From: Sinorhizobium fredii NGR234 | GTDB taxonomy: Bacteria; Pseudomonadota; Alphaproteobacteria; Rhizobiales; Rhizobiaceae | Assembly: GCF_000018545.1 (NCBI RefSeq) | Contig: NC_012587.1 | Coordinates: 3,438,001-3,502,000 of the forward strand | DNA length: 64,000 bases | Direction: 5' to 3' | Part shown: piece by piece, positions 27,170-38,719 of the stretch | Position numbering within the stretch: the stretch's first letter is position 1 | Layout: every line of letters begins with the position of its first letter | Position numbers and translations under genes: made by a program | The notes under the pieces: model-generated | What the model was told of the DNA's origin: nothing | What the model saw: the letters and a program-made list of their open reading frames with translations, nothing else | Databases searched by the model: none

Positions 27170-28570
27170 GTGAAAGAGAATAGTTTCGTATCGACCGACC
27201 ATATCCGCTCGGCCTTTTCCGCCGCGATGTCGCTCATGTACCGTGACGAGGTTCCAGCGTACGGCACGTTGATGGAACTGGTGGCGAAGGTCAATGCCGA
27301 CACCCTGGCGGCGGACGCGACCCTCAAGGAACGCCTCGATGCGACCGACACGCTCGAGCGTATCTCCGAGGAGCGACATGGCGCGATCCGGCTCGGCACT
27401 CCGGCAGAGCTTTCGATGATGCGCCGCGTCTTCGCGGTCATGGGCATGTATCCGGTCGGTTACTATGACCTTTCGACCGCCGGCGTGCCGGTGCATTCCA
27501 CTGCCTTCCGCCCGGTCAGCGAGGCGTCGCTGAAGCGCAATCCCTTCCGCGTCTTCACGTCACTGCTCAGGCTCGATCTGATCGCCGACGAGACGCTGCG
27601 GGCCGAGTCGGAAGCAATTCTGAAAGAGCGCCGGATATTCACTCCGGAGGCGATCGAGCTCACCGAGATAGCCGAGCGCGACGGCGGCCTCGGCAAGGCC
27701 GATGCCGAGCGCTTCGTGGCGCAGGTGCTGGAAACCTTCCGCTGGCACGACACGGCCAATGTGAGCGCCGACATGTACAAGCGCCTGCATGACGCGCACC
27801 GGCTGATCGCCGACGTCGTCTCCTTCAAGGGACCGCACATCAACCATCTGACGCCGCGCACCCTCGACATCGATGAGATCCAGGCGCTGATGCCCGAATA
27901 CGGCATTGCCCCGAAGGCCGTCGTCGAAGGCCCGCCGACCCGCAAATGCCCGATCCTGCTTCGGCAGACCTCCTTCAAGGCGCTCGAGGAGCCGGTTTCC
28001 TTCCGCGACGCCGAGGACGGCTGGAAGGCCGGCTCGCATACGGCCCGCTTCGGCGAGATCGAGCAGCGTGGCATCGCCCTGACGCCAAAGGGCCGCGGCC
28101 TTTATGACCGGCTGCTCGGCGACTCACGCAAGATCGTCCGCCCCGCCGCCGACGGCTCCAATGCCCGGGACTATGAAACGGCACTTACCGGAGCCTTCAA
28201 GGGCTTCCCGGACAGCTGGGCGGAAATTCGCGAGGCAGGACTCGGCTATTTCAGCTATTCTCTGACGGAAAAGGGCCGGCAGACGAAGCTCCCCGGTCGC
28301 CGCGATCCCGAAACGCTGATCGCCGACGGCCTGGTTCAGTTCGATCCGATTGTCTACGAGGACTTCCTTCCGGTCAGCGCCGCCGGTATCTTCCAGTCGA
28401 ACCTCGGCGACGGCGCACAGCAGGAATTCGTCGCGAGCCCCAACCAGAAGCGCTTCGAAACGGATCTCGGCGCCGCCGTGCTCGATGAATTCGCGCACTA
28501 TGCCGGCATTGAAAAGGCATCGGTCGAGAGCTGCCTCAAGGCCTTGACCGCCGCCGTGGCAGCGGAATGA
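27170..28570 (+). CDS. hglS: 2-oxoadipate dioxygenase/decarboxylase (DUF1338, HglS-like)
   Basis: A 466-residue non-haem iron enzyme of the VOC-like DUF1338/YdcJ family. HglS of Pseudomonas converts 2-oxoadipate and O2 to D-2-hydroxyglutarate and CO2 in lysine breakdown. With the GTG start at 27170 (GAGGCGAG upstream), His70 and Arg74 (ERHGAIR) and His226 (HINH) fall exactly where I recall the Pseudomonas metal ligands and substrate arginine; the glutamate ligand is Glu296 or Glu298 in GEIEQRG. The ATG at 27131 would add 13 non-conserved residues. It is first in an operon with a D-2-hydroxyglutarate dehydrogenase 10 bp downstream, the next step. Confidence 0.9.
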   Translation: MKENSFVSTDHIRSAFSAAMSLMYRDEVPAYGTLMELVAKVNADTLAADATLKERLDATDTLERISEERHGAIRLGTPAELSMMRRVFAVMGMYPVGYYDLSTAGVPVHSTAFRPVSEASLKRNPFRVFTSLLRLDLIADETLRAESEAILKERRIFTPEAIELTEIAERDGGLGKADAERFVAQVLETFRWHDTANVSADMYKRLHDAHRLIADVVSFKGPHINHLTPRTLDIDEIQALMPEYGIAPKAVVEGPPTRKCPILLRQTSFKALEEPVSFRDAEDGWKAGSHTARFGEIEQRGIALTPKGRGLYDRLLGDSRKIVRPAADGSNARDYETALTGAFKGFPDSWAEIREAGLGYFSYSLTEKGRQTKLPGRRDPETLIADGLVQFDPIVYEDFLPVSAAGIFQSNLGDGAQQEFVASPNQKRFETDLGAAVLDEFAHYAGIEKASVESCLKALTAAVAAE

Positions 28571-28580
28571 TACGCCGACA

Positions 28581-30002
28581 ATGATGGACGAACAGCATAT
28601 CGACGCGCTGGCGAAGCTCCTTGGCGACAAGGGCGTCGTCACGCGTCCCGAGGACAAGGAAGCCTATGAGACGGGGGCCCGCTACGACCGCGGCCGCGCC
28701 GCCGCCGTACTGCGACCGACAACGACGGCGGAGGTTTCCGCCGCTGTCTCCTATTGCGTGCGCAACGGCATCGCCCTGATCCCGCAAGCCGGCAATACCG
28801 GCCTCGTTTCTGGCTCGACGCCGGACGTCTCCGGCAGTGAAGCGGTGCTCAGTCTCGACCGGCTGACGCGGCAATTCGAGCTCGATCTCGACAACCGTTC
28901 GGTCCGTGTCGATGCGGGCTTCCGCCTGTCCGACCTCAATCGGACGCTCGAGGAGCACGACCTGTTCTTCCCGATCGACCTCGGCGCCGACCCACGCATC
29001 GGCGGCATGGTCGCCACCAATACCGGCGGCTCGCGCTTCCTGAAATATGGAGACGTGCGCCGCAACACGCTGGGGCTGAAGGTCGTGCTCGCCGACGAGG
29101 CGGGCACCGTGCTCGACCTCGATTGCGACCTCAGGAAAAACAACACCGGTGTCGACTGGAAGCAGATTTTCATCGGCACCTCCGGCGCCTTCGGCATCGT
29201 CACCGAATGCGTGCTCAATCTCGAGCGACTTCCGAAGCAGGTGGCGACCGCATTCCTGGTGCCGGCCGGCGGCGCGCAGGTGCTGCCGCTGCTGAACGCC
29301 ATGGAAGAGCGGCTCGGCGCCTATCTTTCCGCCTTCGAGGGCATGTCGAAGAACGCCATCGCCGCCGCCTTCACGCATGTCCCGTCGCTCAAGAACCCCT
29401 TCCAGGGCGGCCACATTCCCGACTATGTGATCCTCGCGGAAATCTCCCGCAGCTCAGCACCGCGCGCGGAAGAACAGCCGCTCGATGCGGTGCTCGAAAC
29501 GGCGCTGGCGGAAATCTGGGAGTTGGAGGAAGCGCCGCTCGCCGACGCCTTTGTCGGTCCGCCGCACGAGACCTGGGCCTTGCGGCACGCCCTTTCCGAG
29601 GGCGTCAAGCATCTCGGCAAGCTGATCGCCTTCGATGTTTCCTTCCGCCGGGGTGACATCATGGCCTTCTGCGACCATATGAAGGCGGAAATGCCGGAGA
29701 AGTTTCCCGGCGTCACGGTCTGCGACTTCGGTCATATCGGCGACGGCGGCGTCCACTTCAACCTGGTGGTGGCGAAGGATAGCCCGCTATTGACCGATCC
29801 GAGCTTCGAGCAGCGCCTGCGCGAATGGGTCTTCACTGTCGCGGTCGAGCAATATCGCGGCAGCTTCAGTGCCGAGCACGCGATCGGCCGCCGCAACCAG
29901 GCCTATTACGATTTCTATACACCGGAAAAACTCAAAGAGATGGCCGCTGGCCTGAAGACGGTCACCTCGCCGGGCAAGCTCGGCAGCGTGCGATTCGGCT
30001 AG
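28581..30002 (+). CDS. FAD-linked D-2-hydroxyglutarate dehydrogenase
   Basis: A 473-residue protein of the FAD-binding PCMH/vanillyl-alcohol oxidase fold with C-terminal FAD oxidase domain. Seen: PQAGNTGLVSGSTP and IGGMVATNTGGSRFLKYGDVR in the FAD domain, then FGHIGDGGVHFN and the metal/flavin-site SAEHAIGR near the C-terminus, as in D2HGDH and D-lactate dehydrogenases. The gene directly upstream should make D-2-hydroxyglutarate, so oxidation of that acid to 2-oxoglutarate is the best call. Start ATG 28581, with a second ATG one codon later. D-lactate dehydrogenase is the alternative on sequence alone. Confidence 0.88.
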   Translation: MMDEQHIDALAKLLGDKGVVTRPEDKEAYETGARYDRGRAAAVLRPTTTAEVSAAVSYCVRNGIALIPQAGNTGLVSGSTPDVSGSEAVLSLDRLTRQFELDLDNRSVRVDAGFRLSDLNRTLEEHDLFFPIDLGADPRIGGMVATNTGGSRFLKYGDVRRNTLGLKVVLADEAGTVLDLDCDLRKNNTGVDWKQIFIGTSGAFGIVTECVLNLERLPKQVATAFLVPAGGAQVLPLLNAMEERLGAYLSAFEGMSKNAIAAAFTHVPSLKNPFQGGHIPDYVILAEISRSSAPRAEEQPLDAVLETALAEIWELEEAPLADAFVGPPHETWALRHALSEGVKHLGKLIAFDVSFRRGDIMAFCDHMKAEMPEKFPGVTVCDFGHIGDGGVHFNLVVAKDSPLLTDPSFEQRLREWVFTVAVEQYRGSFSAEHAIGRRNQAYYDFYTPEKLKEMAAGLKTVTSPGKLGSVRFG

Positions 30003-30032
30003 GCCATCCAAGCAAGACGGGAGTCAGATGAG

Positions 30033-31565
30033 ATGAACATTGCAGCCAAGAAAGTCGACGTCGCCAAGGAGGCAGCCGCCCTCCTCGACAAGATGGGTGT
30101 CGCCAGGGAACTCTATACGGGCGGCGACATGCCGTCCTTCAGCCCGGTCACCGGCGAGCAGATCGCCAGCCTGAAGACCGTGTCGGTTGCCGAGGCGGCC
30201 AGGAAGATCGAGAAGGCCAATGAGGCTTTCCGCGCCTGGCGGCTGGTGCCCGCACCGAAGCGTGGCGAACTCGTCCGCCTGCTCGGCGAGGAGCTGCGCG
30301 CCTTCAAGGCCGATCTCGGCCGCCTGGTCTCGCTCGAAGCCGGCAAGATCCCGTCCGAAGGCCTCGGCGAAGTGCAGGAGATGATCGACATCTGCGATTT
30401 CGCCGTCGGCCTGTCCCGCCAGCTCTACGGCCTGACGATCGCGACCGAGCGTCCCGGCCACCGCATGATGGAAACCTGGCACCCGCTCGGCGTCATCGGC
30501 ATCATCTCGGCCTTCAACTTCCCGGTCGCCGTCTGGTCGTGGAACGCCGCACTGGCGCTCGTTTGCGGCAACGCCGTCGTCTGGAAGCCGTCGGAAAAGA
30601 CGCCGCTCACCGCCCTTGCATCGCAGGCTATCTTCGAGCGCGCCCTGGCCCGCTTCGGCGACGCGCCGGAAGGCCTGTCCGAGGTGCTGATCGGCGACCG
30701 CTCGATCGGCGAAGTGCTCGTCGACCATCCGAAGGTGCCGCTTGTCTCGGCGACCGGCTCGACCCGCATGGGCCGCGAGGTGGGGCCGCGCCTTGCCAAG
30801 CGCTTCGCCCGCGCGATCCTCGAGCTCGGCGGCAACAATGCCGGCATCGTCTGCCCCTCGGCCGATCTCGACATGGCGCTCCGCGCCATCGCCTTCGGTG
30901 CCATGGGCACGGCCGGCCAGCGCTGCACGACGCTGCGCCGCCTCTTCGTCCATGAAAGCGTCTACGACCAGCTCGTGCCGCGGCTGAAGAAGGCGTATCA
31001 GTCGGTCTCCGTCGGCAATCCGCTGGAATCGGCTGCGCTCGTCGGCCCGCTGGTCGACAAGGCTGCCTTCGACAACATGCAGAAGGCGATCGCCGAGGCC
31101 AAGGCGGAGGGCGGCGCGGTCACCGGCGGCGAACGCGTCGAACTCGGCTACGACAACGGCTACTACGTCAAGCCGGCGCTCGTCGAAATGCCGAAGCAGG
31201 CCGGCCCGGTTCTCGAAGAGACCTTCGCGCCGATTCTCTATGTCATCAAGTACAGCGACTTCGACGCCGTGCTTGCCGACCACAATGCCGTCGCGGCCGG
31301 GCTTTCCTCGTCGATCTTCACCCGCGACATGCAGGAATCCGAGCGTTTCCTCGCGGTCGACGGCTCGGATTGCGGCATCGCCAACGTCAATATCGGCACG
31401 TCCGGCGCGGAAATCGGCGGTGCGTTCGGTGGCGAGAAGGAAACCGGCGGCGGCCGCGAATCCGGCTCCGACGCCTGGAAGGCCTATATGCGCCGCGCCA
31501 CCAACACGATCAACTATTCGAAGGCTCTGCCGCTGGCGCAGGGCGTCTCGTTCGATATCGAATAG
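30033..31565 (+). CDS. amaB: L-aminoadipate-semialdehyde dehydrogenase (ALDH7 type)
   Basis: A 510-residue NAD-dependent aldehyde dehydrogenase of the ALDH7/antiquitin group, marked by ELGGNNAGIV (general base Glu264) and AGQRCTTLRRL (nucleophile Cys298), and by the N-terminal VARELYTGGDMPSFSPVTGE pattern. It oxidises alpha-aminoadipate semialdehyde (in equilibrium with piperideine-6-carboxylate) to 2-aminoadipate. It lies 30 bp after the D-2-hydroxyglutarate dehydrogenase and 8 bp before aatB, in the same operon. The symbol amaB (also pcd) follows Pseudomonas usage. Confidence 0.9.
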   Translation: MNIAAKKVDVAKEAAALLDKMGVARELYTGGDMPSFSPVTGEQIASLKTVSVAEAARKIEKANEAFRAWRLVPAPKRGELVRLLGEELRAFKADLGRLVSLEAGKIPSEGLGEVQEMIDICDFAVGLSRQLYGLTIATERPGHRMMETWHPLGVIGIISAFNFPVAVWSWNAALALVCGNAVVWKPSEKTPLTALASQAIFERALARFGDAPEGLSEVLIGDRSIGEVLVDHPKVPLVSATGSTRMGREVGPRLAKRFARAILELGGNNAGIVCPSADLDMALRAIAFGAMGTAGQRCTTLRRLFVHESVYDQLVPRLKKAYQSVSVGNPLESAALVGPLVDKAAFDNMQKAIAEAKAEGGAVTGGERVELGYDNGYYVKPALVEMPKQAGPVLEETFAPILYVIKYSDFDAVLADHNAVAAGLSSSIFTRDMQESERFLAVDGSDCGIANVNIGTSGAEIGGAFGGEKETGGGRESGSDAWKAYMRRATNTINYSKALPLAQGVSFDIE

Positions 31566-31573
31566 GATCGACC

Positions 31574-32806
31574 ATGACCATCAATACAACGGTCAGGGAG
31601 GCGGGCTTTCTGCCCGCCTCGCGGATTGCCTCTATCGGCGTTTCGGAAATCCTCAAGATCGGCGCGCGTGCCAGCGCCATGAAGCGCGACGGCAAGCCGG
31701 TGATCATCCTCGGCGCCGGCGAGCCGGACTTCGATACCCCGGACCATATCAAGCAAGCAGCCTGGGAGGCGATCCAGCGCGGCGAGACGAAATATACGGC
31801 GCTCGACGGCTCGCCGGACCTGAAGAAAGCGATCCGCGAAAAGTTCCAGCGCGAGAACGATCTCGCCTATGAACTCGACGAAATCACCGTCGGCACCGGC
31901 GCCAAACAGATCCTCTTCAACGCCATGATGGCGACGATCAATCCCGGCGACGAGGTGATTATCCCGACGCCCTACTGGACCTCCTATTCGGACATCGTCC
32001 AGATCTGCGAAGGCAGGCCTGTCCTGATCGCCTGCGATGCATCGTCCGGCTTCCGCCTGACGGCGGAAAAGCTCGAAGCGGCAATCACGCCGAAGACCCG
32101 CTGGGTGCTGTTGAATTCGCCCTCGAACCCGTCGGGCGCCGCCTACAGCGCGGCCGACTACCGGCCGCTGCTCGACGTGCTGCTCAGGCACCCGCATGTC
32201 TGGCTGCTCGTCGACGACATGTACGAGCACATCGTTTATGACGATTTCCGCTTCGTCACCCCCGCCCAGCTCGAGCCCCGTCTCAAGGCGCGGACGCTGA
32301 CCGTCAACGGCGTCTCCAAGGCCTATGCGATGACCGGCTGGCGGATCGGCTATGCCGGCGGCCCGCGACCCCTGATCAAGGCGATGGCCGTCGTCCAGAG
32401 CCAGGCGACCTCCTGCCCGTCATCCGTGAGCCAGGCAGCCTCGGTCGCCGCACTCAACGGCCCGCAGGATTTCCTGAAGGAGCGCACCGCGAGCTTCAAG
32501 CGTCGCCGCGACTTGGTGGTGAACGGCCTGAACGCCATCGACGGCCTCGATTGCCGCGTTCCGGAAGGTGCCTTCTACACCTTCTCCGGCTGCGCCGGCA
32601 TGCTCGGCAAGGTGACGCCCGACGGCAAGCGGATCGAGACGGATACGGACTTCTGCGCCTACCTCCTCGACGACGCCCATGTCGCCGTCGTCCCGGGCTC
32701 GGCCTTCGGCCTTTCGCCCTATTTCCGGATTTCCTATGCGACGTCGGAGACGGAGCTAAAGGAAGCGCTGCAGCGCATCGCTTCGGCCTGCACGCGGCTT
32801 TCCTGA
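31574..32806 (+). CDS. aatB: PLP aminotransferase, AatB-like (likely 2-aminoadipate/aspartate)
   Basis: A 410-residue class I aminotransferase: LGAGEPDFDTP near the N-terminus, NSPSNPSG at the PLP-binding asparagine, and VNGVSKAYAMTGWRIGY with the Schiff-base lysine. It resembles the S. meliloti enzyme AatB, known as an aspartate aminotransferase. In this operon its expected duty is turning 2-aminoadipate into 2-oxoadipate, feeding HglS; both roles may be real. ATG 31574 has AGGATCG upstream. It is the last gene; a family B repeat follows. Confidence 0.88.
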   Translation: MTINTTVREAGFLPASRIASIGVSEILKIGARASAMKRDGKPVIILGAGEPDFDTPDHIKQAAWEAIQRGETKYTALDGSPDLKKAIREKFQRENDLAYELDEITVGTGAKQILFNAMMATINPGDEVIIPTPYWTSYSDIVQICEGRPVLIACDASSGFRLTAEKLEAAITPKTRWVLLNSPSNPSGAAYSAADYRPLLDVLLRHPHVWLLVDDMYEHIVYDDFRFVTPAQLEPRLKARTLTVNGVSKAYAMTGWRIGYAGGPRPLIKAMAVVQSQATSCPSSVSQAASVAALNGPQDFLKERTASFKRRRDLVVNGLNAIDGLDCRVPEGAFYTFSGCAGMLGKVTPDGKRIETDTDFCAYLLDDAHVAVVPGSAFGLSPYFRISYATSETELKEALQRIASACTRLS

Positions 32807-32835
32807 GTCAGTTGAAAGAGGCGCGGATAAGACCC

Positions 32836-32996
32836 CTCCCCAACCCCTCCCCACAGGTGGGAGGGGCTTAACCTGCCGCACCCACTTGGCCTCTTTTTGA
32901 CCGTTCCGGCAGGGGGCGAGCCTGGGAAATGGCAGTCGGGCGCAGCGAGCACCAAAGCCCCTCCCACCTGTGGGGAGGGGCTGGGGAGGGGCATTC
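32836..32996. repeat. Paired palindromic repeat (family B, copy 1)
   Basis: An inverted pair of CCCCTCCCCACAGGTGGGAG (about 32847-32868) and CTCCCACCTGTGGGGAGGGG (about 32965-32988), with AACCTGCCG and CTCCCCAACCCC flanking words. The pair lies between the converging aatB and XRE-regulator genes. Related copies are at about 35093-35160 and 54417-54586. Confidence 0.8.
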
Positions 32997-33037
32997 TCGC
33001 GCTCTCGTCGCCACCGCCTTCTCAGCCAATACGCCTC

Positions 33038-33586
33038 TCAAAACGTCGGCGGCGTGCAGGCGCTGATCACCTCGCACGGCACCGGCCCGACGCAGCGGAA
33101 GCGGTGCGGCCGGCGGCTTTCGAAGTAATAGGCGTCGCCCGGCCCGAGAATCCGTCGTTCGTCGTCGACGGTCACCTCCAGCCGGCCGGAAAGCACGATG
33201 CCGCCCTCCTCGCCCTCATGCACCAACAGCACCTTGCCGGTGTCTGCCCCCGGCTGGTAGCACTCCTTGAGGATCTGCAGGCTGCGGCCGAAGAGATTGT
33301 CGCCGATCTGCCGATAGGAAATCGGCCCCTTGCCGATCTCCACCAGTTCCTCCGCGGCATAGAAGGCCTTGCGCGGCCGTTCCGGCTCGAAGGAGAAGAA
33401 CTCGGCAAGCCCGATCGGGATGCCGTCGAGAATACGCTTGAGGGCGCCGACCGATGGGTTCGAGGCGTTCGATTCGATCAGCGAGATCGTCGAGTTGGTG
33501 ACGCCCGCCCGTTTGGCCAGTTCCCGCTGGGAGAGGTTGTGCATCAGCCGCACATGGCGCAGGCGGTTGCCGATATCGACGCTCAT
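33038..33586 (-). CDS. XRE-family regulator with C-terminal cupin (PuuR-like)
   Basis: A 182-residue protein with an N-terminal XRE helix-turn-helix (residues 5-60: IGNRLRHVRLMHNLSQRELA, then VTNSTISLIES) and a C-terminal cupin (VLLVHEGEEGGIVLSGRLEV, then GPGDAYYFESRRPHRF) that usually senses a small ligand. PuuR of E. coli has this layout and controls putrescine use. ATG 33586 gives the standard PuuR length; the frame is open 38 codons further but lacks a family match. It is divergent from the aminotransferase gene at 33733 and probably regulates it. Confidence 0.9.
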   Translation of the reverse strand: MSVDIGNRLRHVRLMHNLSQRELAKRAGVTNSTISLIESNASNPSVGALKRILDGIPIGLAEFFSFEPERPRKAFYAAEELVEIGKGPISYRQIGDNLFGRSLQILKECYQPGADTGKVLLVHEGEEGGIVLSGRLEVTVDDERRILGPGDAYYFESRRPHRFRCVGPVPCEVISACTPPTF

Positions 33587-33732
33587 CGCAGTTACCGGTG
33601 TTGACGTTGTTCGAAATATCGAAACTGTATCAAACTCGATCCATGAAATACAATGACTTAGGCAAACAAAGAAAAGGACTTGTTCGGCATCCGAAATCAT
33701 GGCGTCAATCCCGCACCTGACAGGAGGATGCC

Positions 33733-35070
<1,338 letters not shown>

Positions 35071-35092
35071 CCGGATGGATACTTGAGCGAAC

Positions 35093-35160
35093 AAGCCCCT
35101 TCTCCACAAGGGCCCCACAGGTGGACACCTGTGGGGAAGGGTTGGGGGGTGTATTGCCCC
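35093..35160. repeat. Palindromic repeat (family B, copy 2)
   Basis: AAGCCCCTTCTCCACAAGGG, then CCCACAGGTGGACACCTGTGGG at its core, then GAAGGGTTGGGGGGTGTATT. It fills most of the gap between the converging aminotransferase and DUF993 genes. Confidence 0.7.
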
Positions 35161-35210
35161 GCCACAAGGAACGGGGCGCGTGAAGCCAATAGGCGCCAGC
35201 GGCGGCGGTG

Positions 35211-36389
35211 CTATCCCGCCTGCTCCACCCCCAGAACTCCCAGCAGATTGCGCATCCGTGCTGCCGCCAGTTCCGGCCTGTCGAGCACATTGGCCTGGTC
35301 GGCGAGGCGGAAGATATCCGCATAGTGCAGCAGTCCGCGGGCCGATTGCAGGCCGGCCGGCAGGGTGAAATGGCGCTGGTGGCCGTTCAGCCAGGCGAGA
35401 AAAACGACGCCGGCCTTGTAGTATTGCGTCGGCGCCTCGAAGATCTTGCGTGACAGCGGCACGGTCGGCTCGATGACGCCGCGGAAGGTGGCGAGATCGC
35501 CGGCCGCAAGCGACGCGAGCGCCTTCGAGGCGGAGGGCGCGACGGCGTCGAAGATGCCGAGCAGTGCGTGGCTGTATTTCGTACCGTCTCCCTCGATCAG
35601 TTCCGCATAGTTGAAGTCGTCGCCGGTGAAGCAGAGCACGCCCTCCGGCAGCCGATTGCGCAGCGCCACTTCCTTGGCGTTGTCGAGCAGCGAGATCTTG
35701 ATGCCTTCGACCTTGGCGCTGTTCTCGCCGATGATCGACAGCACCGTTTGCAGAGCCTCGTCGAAATTCTCGGAGCCCCAATAGCCCTTGAGCTGCGGGT
35801 CGAACATGTCGCCGAGCCAATGAAGCACGACCTTGTCCTTCGCCTCACGCAGGATATGGCCGTAGACGCGGCGGTAGTCATCTCCGGAGCGCGCCACGCG
35901 GGCCAGTGCCCGGCTGGCCATTATGATGGCGCGGCCGCCCTCCCCCTCGACGAAGCCGATCTGTTCCTCGTAGGCCGCGATGACGTCGTCGATCGAACGG
36001 GCTTCCGTTGGAGGGAGATGGTCGGTGCCGGCGCCGCAGGCGAGATCCGCACCCGGGACGCTGCGCGCTTCGGCGAGCGAACGGCGGATCAGCTCCTGGG
36101 CGCCTGCCCAGGACAAGCCCATGCCGCGCTGCGCGGTGTCCATCGCCTCGGCGATCTTGAAGCCGAGGCTCCATAGGTGATGGCGAAAGGCCATCGTCGC
36201 CTCCCAGTCGATCGCCGGGTTGCCCCAGGGATCGGCATCGCGCAACGGATCGGAAACCACATGGGCGGCCGCATAGGCGATGCGGTTGAAGCTCGGCACG
36301 GCCGCGGGGCGAGTGATTGGCGTTCCCTGCAGCCGGTATTCTTCGAGCGAGCCGTCCTGGCGCGGCAACAAAAGGCTGGTCATCGGCAT
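35211..36389 (-). CDS. DUF993 protein, dihydrodipicolinate-synthase-like
   Basis: A 392-residue protein that resembles the DUF993 family, distant kin of DHDPS/N-acetylneuraminate lyase aldolases. The segment GIKIS near Lys231 sits like the Schiff-base lysine motif of DHDPS enzymes, suggesting a lysine-dependent aldolase or hydratase, but no reaction is known to me. ATG 36389 follows AGGAGG by four bases; an in-frame ATG two codons later is possible. It is divergent from a LacI-led operon, and a degenerate copy of that operon's operator stands 32-49 bases upstream, so the two units are probably co-repressed and act in one pathway. Confidence 0.8.
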   Translation of the reverse strand: MPMTSLLLPRQDGSLEEYRLQGTPITRPAAVPSFNRIAYAAAHVVSDPLRDADPWGNPAIDWEATMAFRHHLWSLGFKIAEAMDTAQRGMGLSWAGAQELIRRSLAEARSVPGADLACGAGTDHLPPTEARSIDDVIAAYEEQIGFVEGEGGRAIIMASRALARVARSGDDYRRVYGHILREAKDKVVLHWLGDMFDPQLKGYWGSENFDEALQTVLSIIGENSAKVEGIKISLLDNAKEVALRNRLPEGVLCFTGDDFNYAELIEGDGTKYSHALLGIFDAVAPSASKALASLAAGDLATFRGVIEPTVPLSRKIFEAPTQYYKAGVVFLAWLNGHQRHFTLPAGLQSARGLLHYADIFRLADQANVLDRPELAAARMRNLLGVLGVEQAG

Positions 36390-36420
36390 TGATCCTCCTG
36401 AGGTTTGCGGCATCGAATAA

Positions 36421-36438
36421 TTTAGATCGTTCCAAATT
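36421..36438 (-). promoter_or_regulatory. Degenerate LacI-type operator upstream of the DUF993 gene
   Basis: On the minus strand AATTTGGAACGATCTAAA shares its left half and central CG with the perfect palindrome at 36617-36634, matching at about 12 of the 16 central positions. It sits 32 bases upstream of the DUF993 start, suited to block that promoter. Confidence 0.55.
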
Positions 36439-36609
36439 GCAAGGTTGAATATTTTCGAGCTCGCCGAGCGACTCATTGTGGAGCGTGGCTGCTTATCGAC
36501 GCGAAAAACGGCTATTTTGCTGAAATATAAATGCGTTTGGCGAAATTTCGCTCTCAGATGAGGCACCTAAGCTTCGTGCGATGCCTCGAAAAAAGTGAAC
36601 GACGCCCTC

Positions 36610-36638
36610 TTGACGAAATTGGAACGTTCCAATTATTA
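36610..36638 (+). promoter_or_regulatory. Promoter of the LacI operon with perfect 18-bp operator
   Basis: TTGACG (36610-36615) could be the -35 and TTATTA (36633-36638) the -10, with a 17-bp spacer. AATTGGAACGTTCCAATT at 36617-36634 is a perfect palindrome with the central CG step typical of LacI/GalR operators and fills the spacer, so a bound repressor would exclude RNA polymerase. It ends 38 bases before the lacI-type start codon, implying autoregulation of the operon. Confidence 0.75.
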
Positions 36639-36672
36639 AGGATGCAAGAGACGAAATGCCGAGGAGGACGTG

Positions 36673-38714
<2,042 letters not shown>

Positions 38715-38719
38715 AGCGA

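Noticed and set aside
30024..31283. 419-residue minus-strand frame over the AASA dehydrogenase
   Set aside because: Shadow of a well-supported ALDH gene with both catalytic residues.
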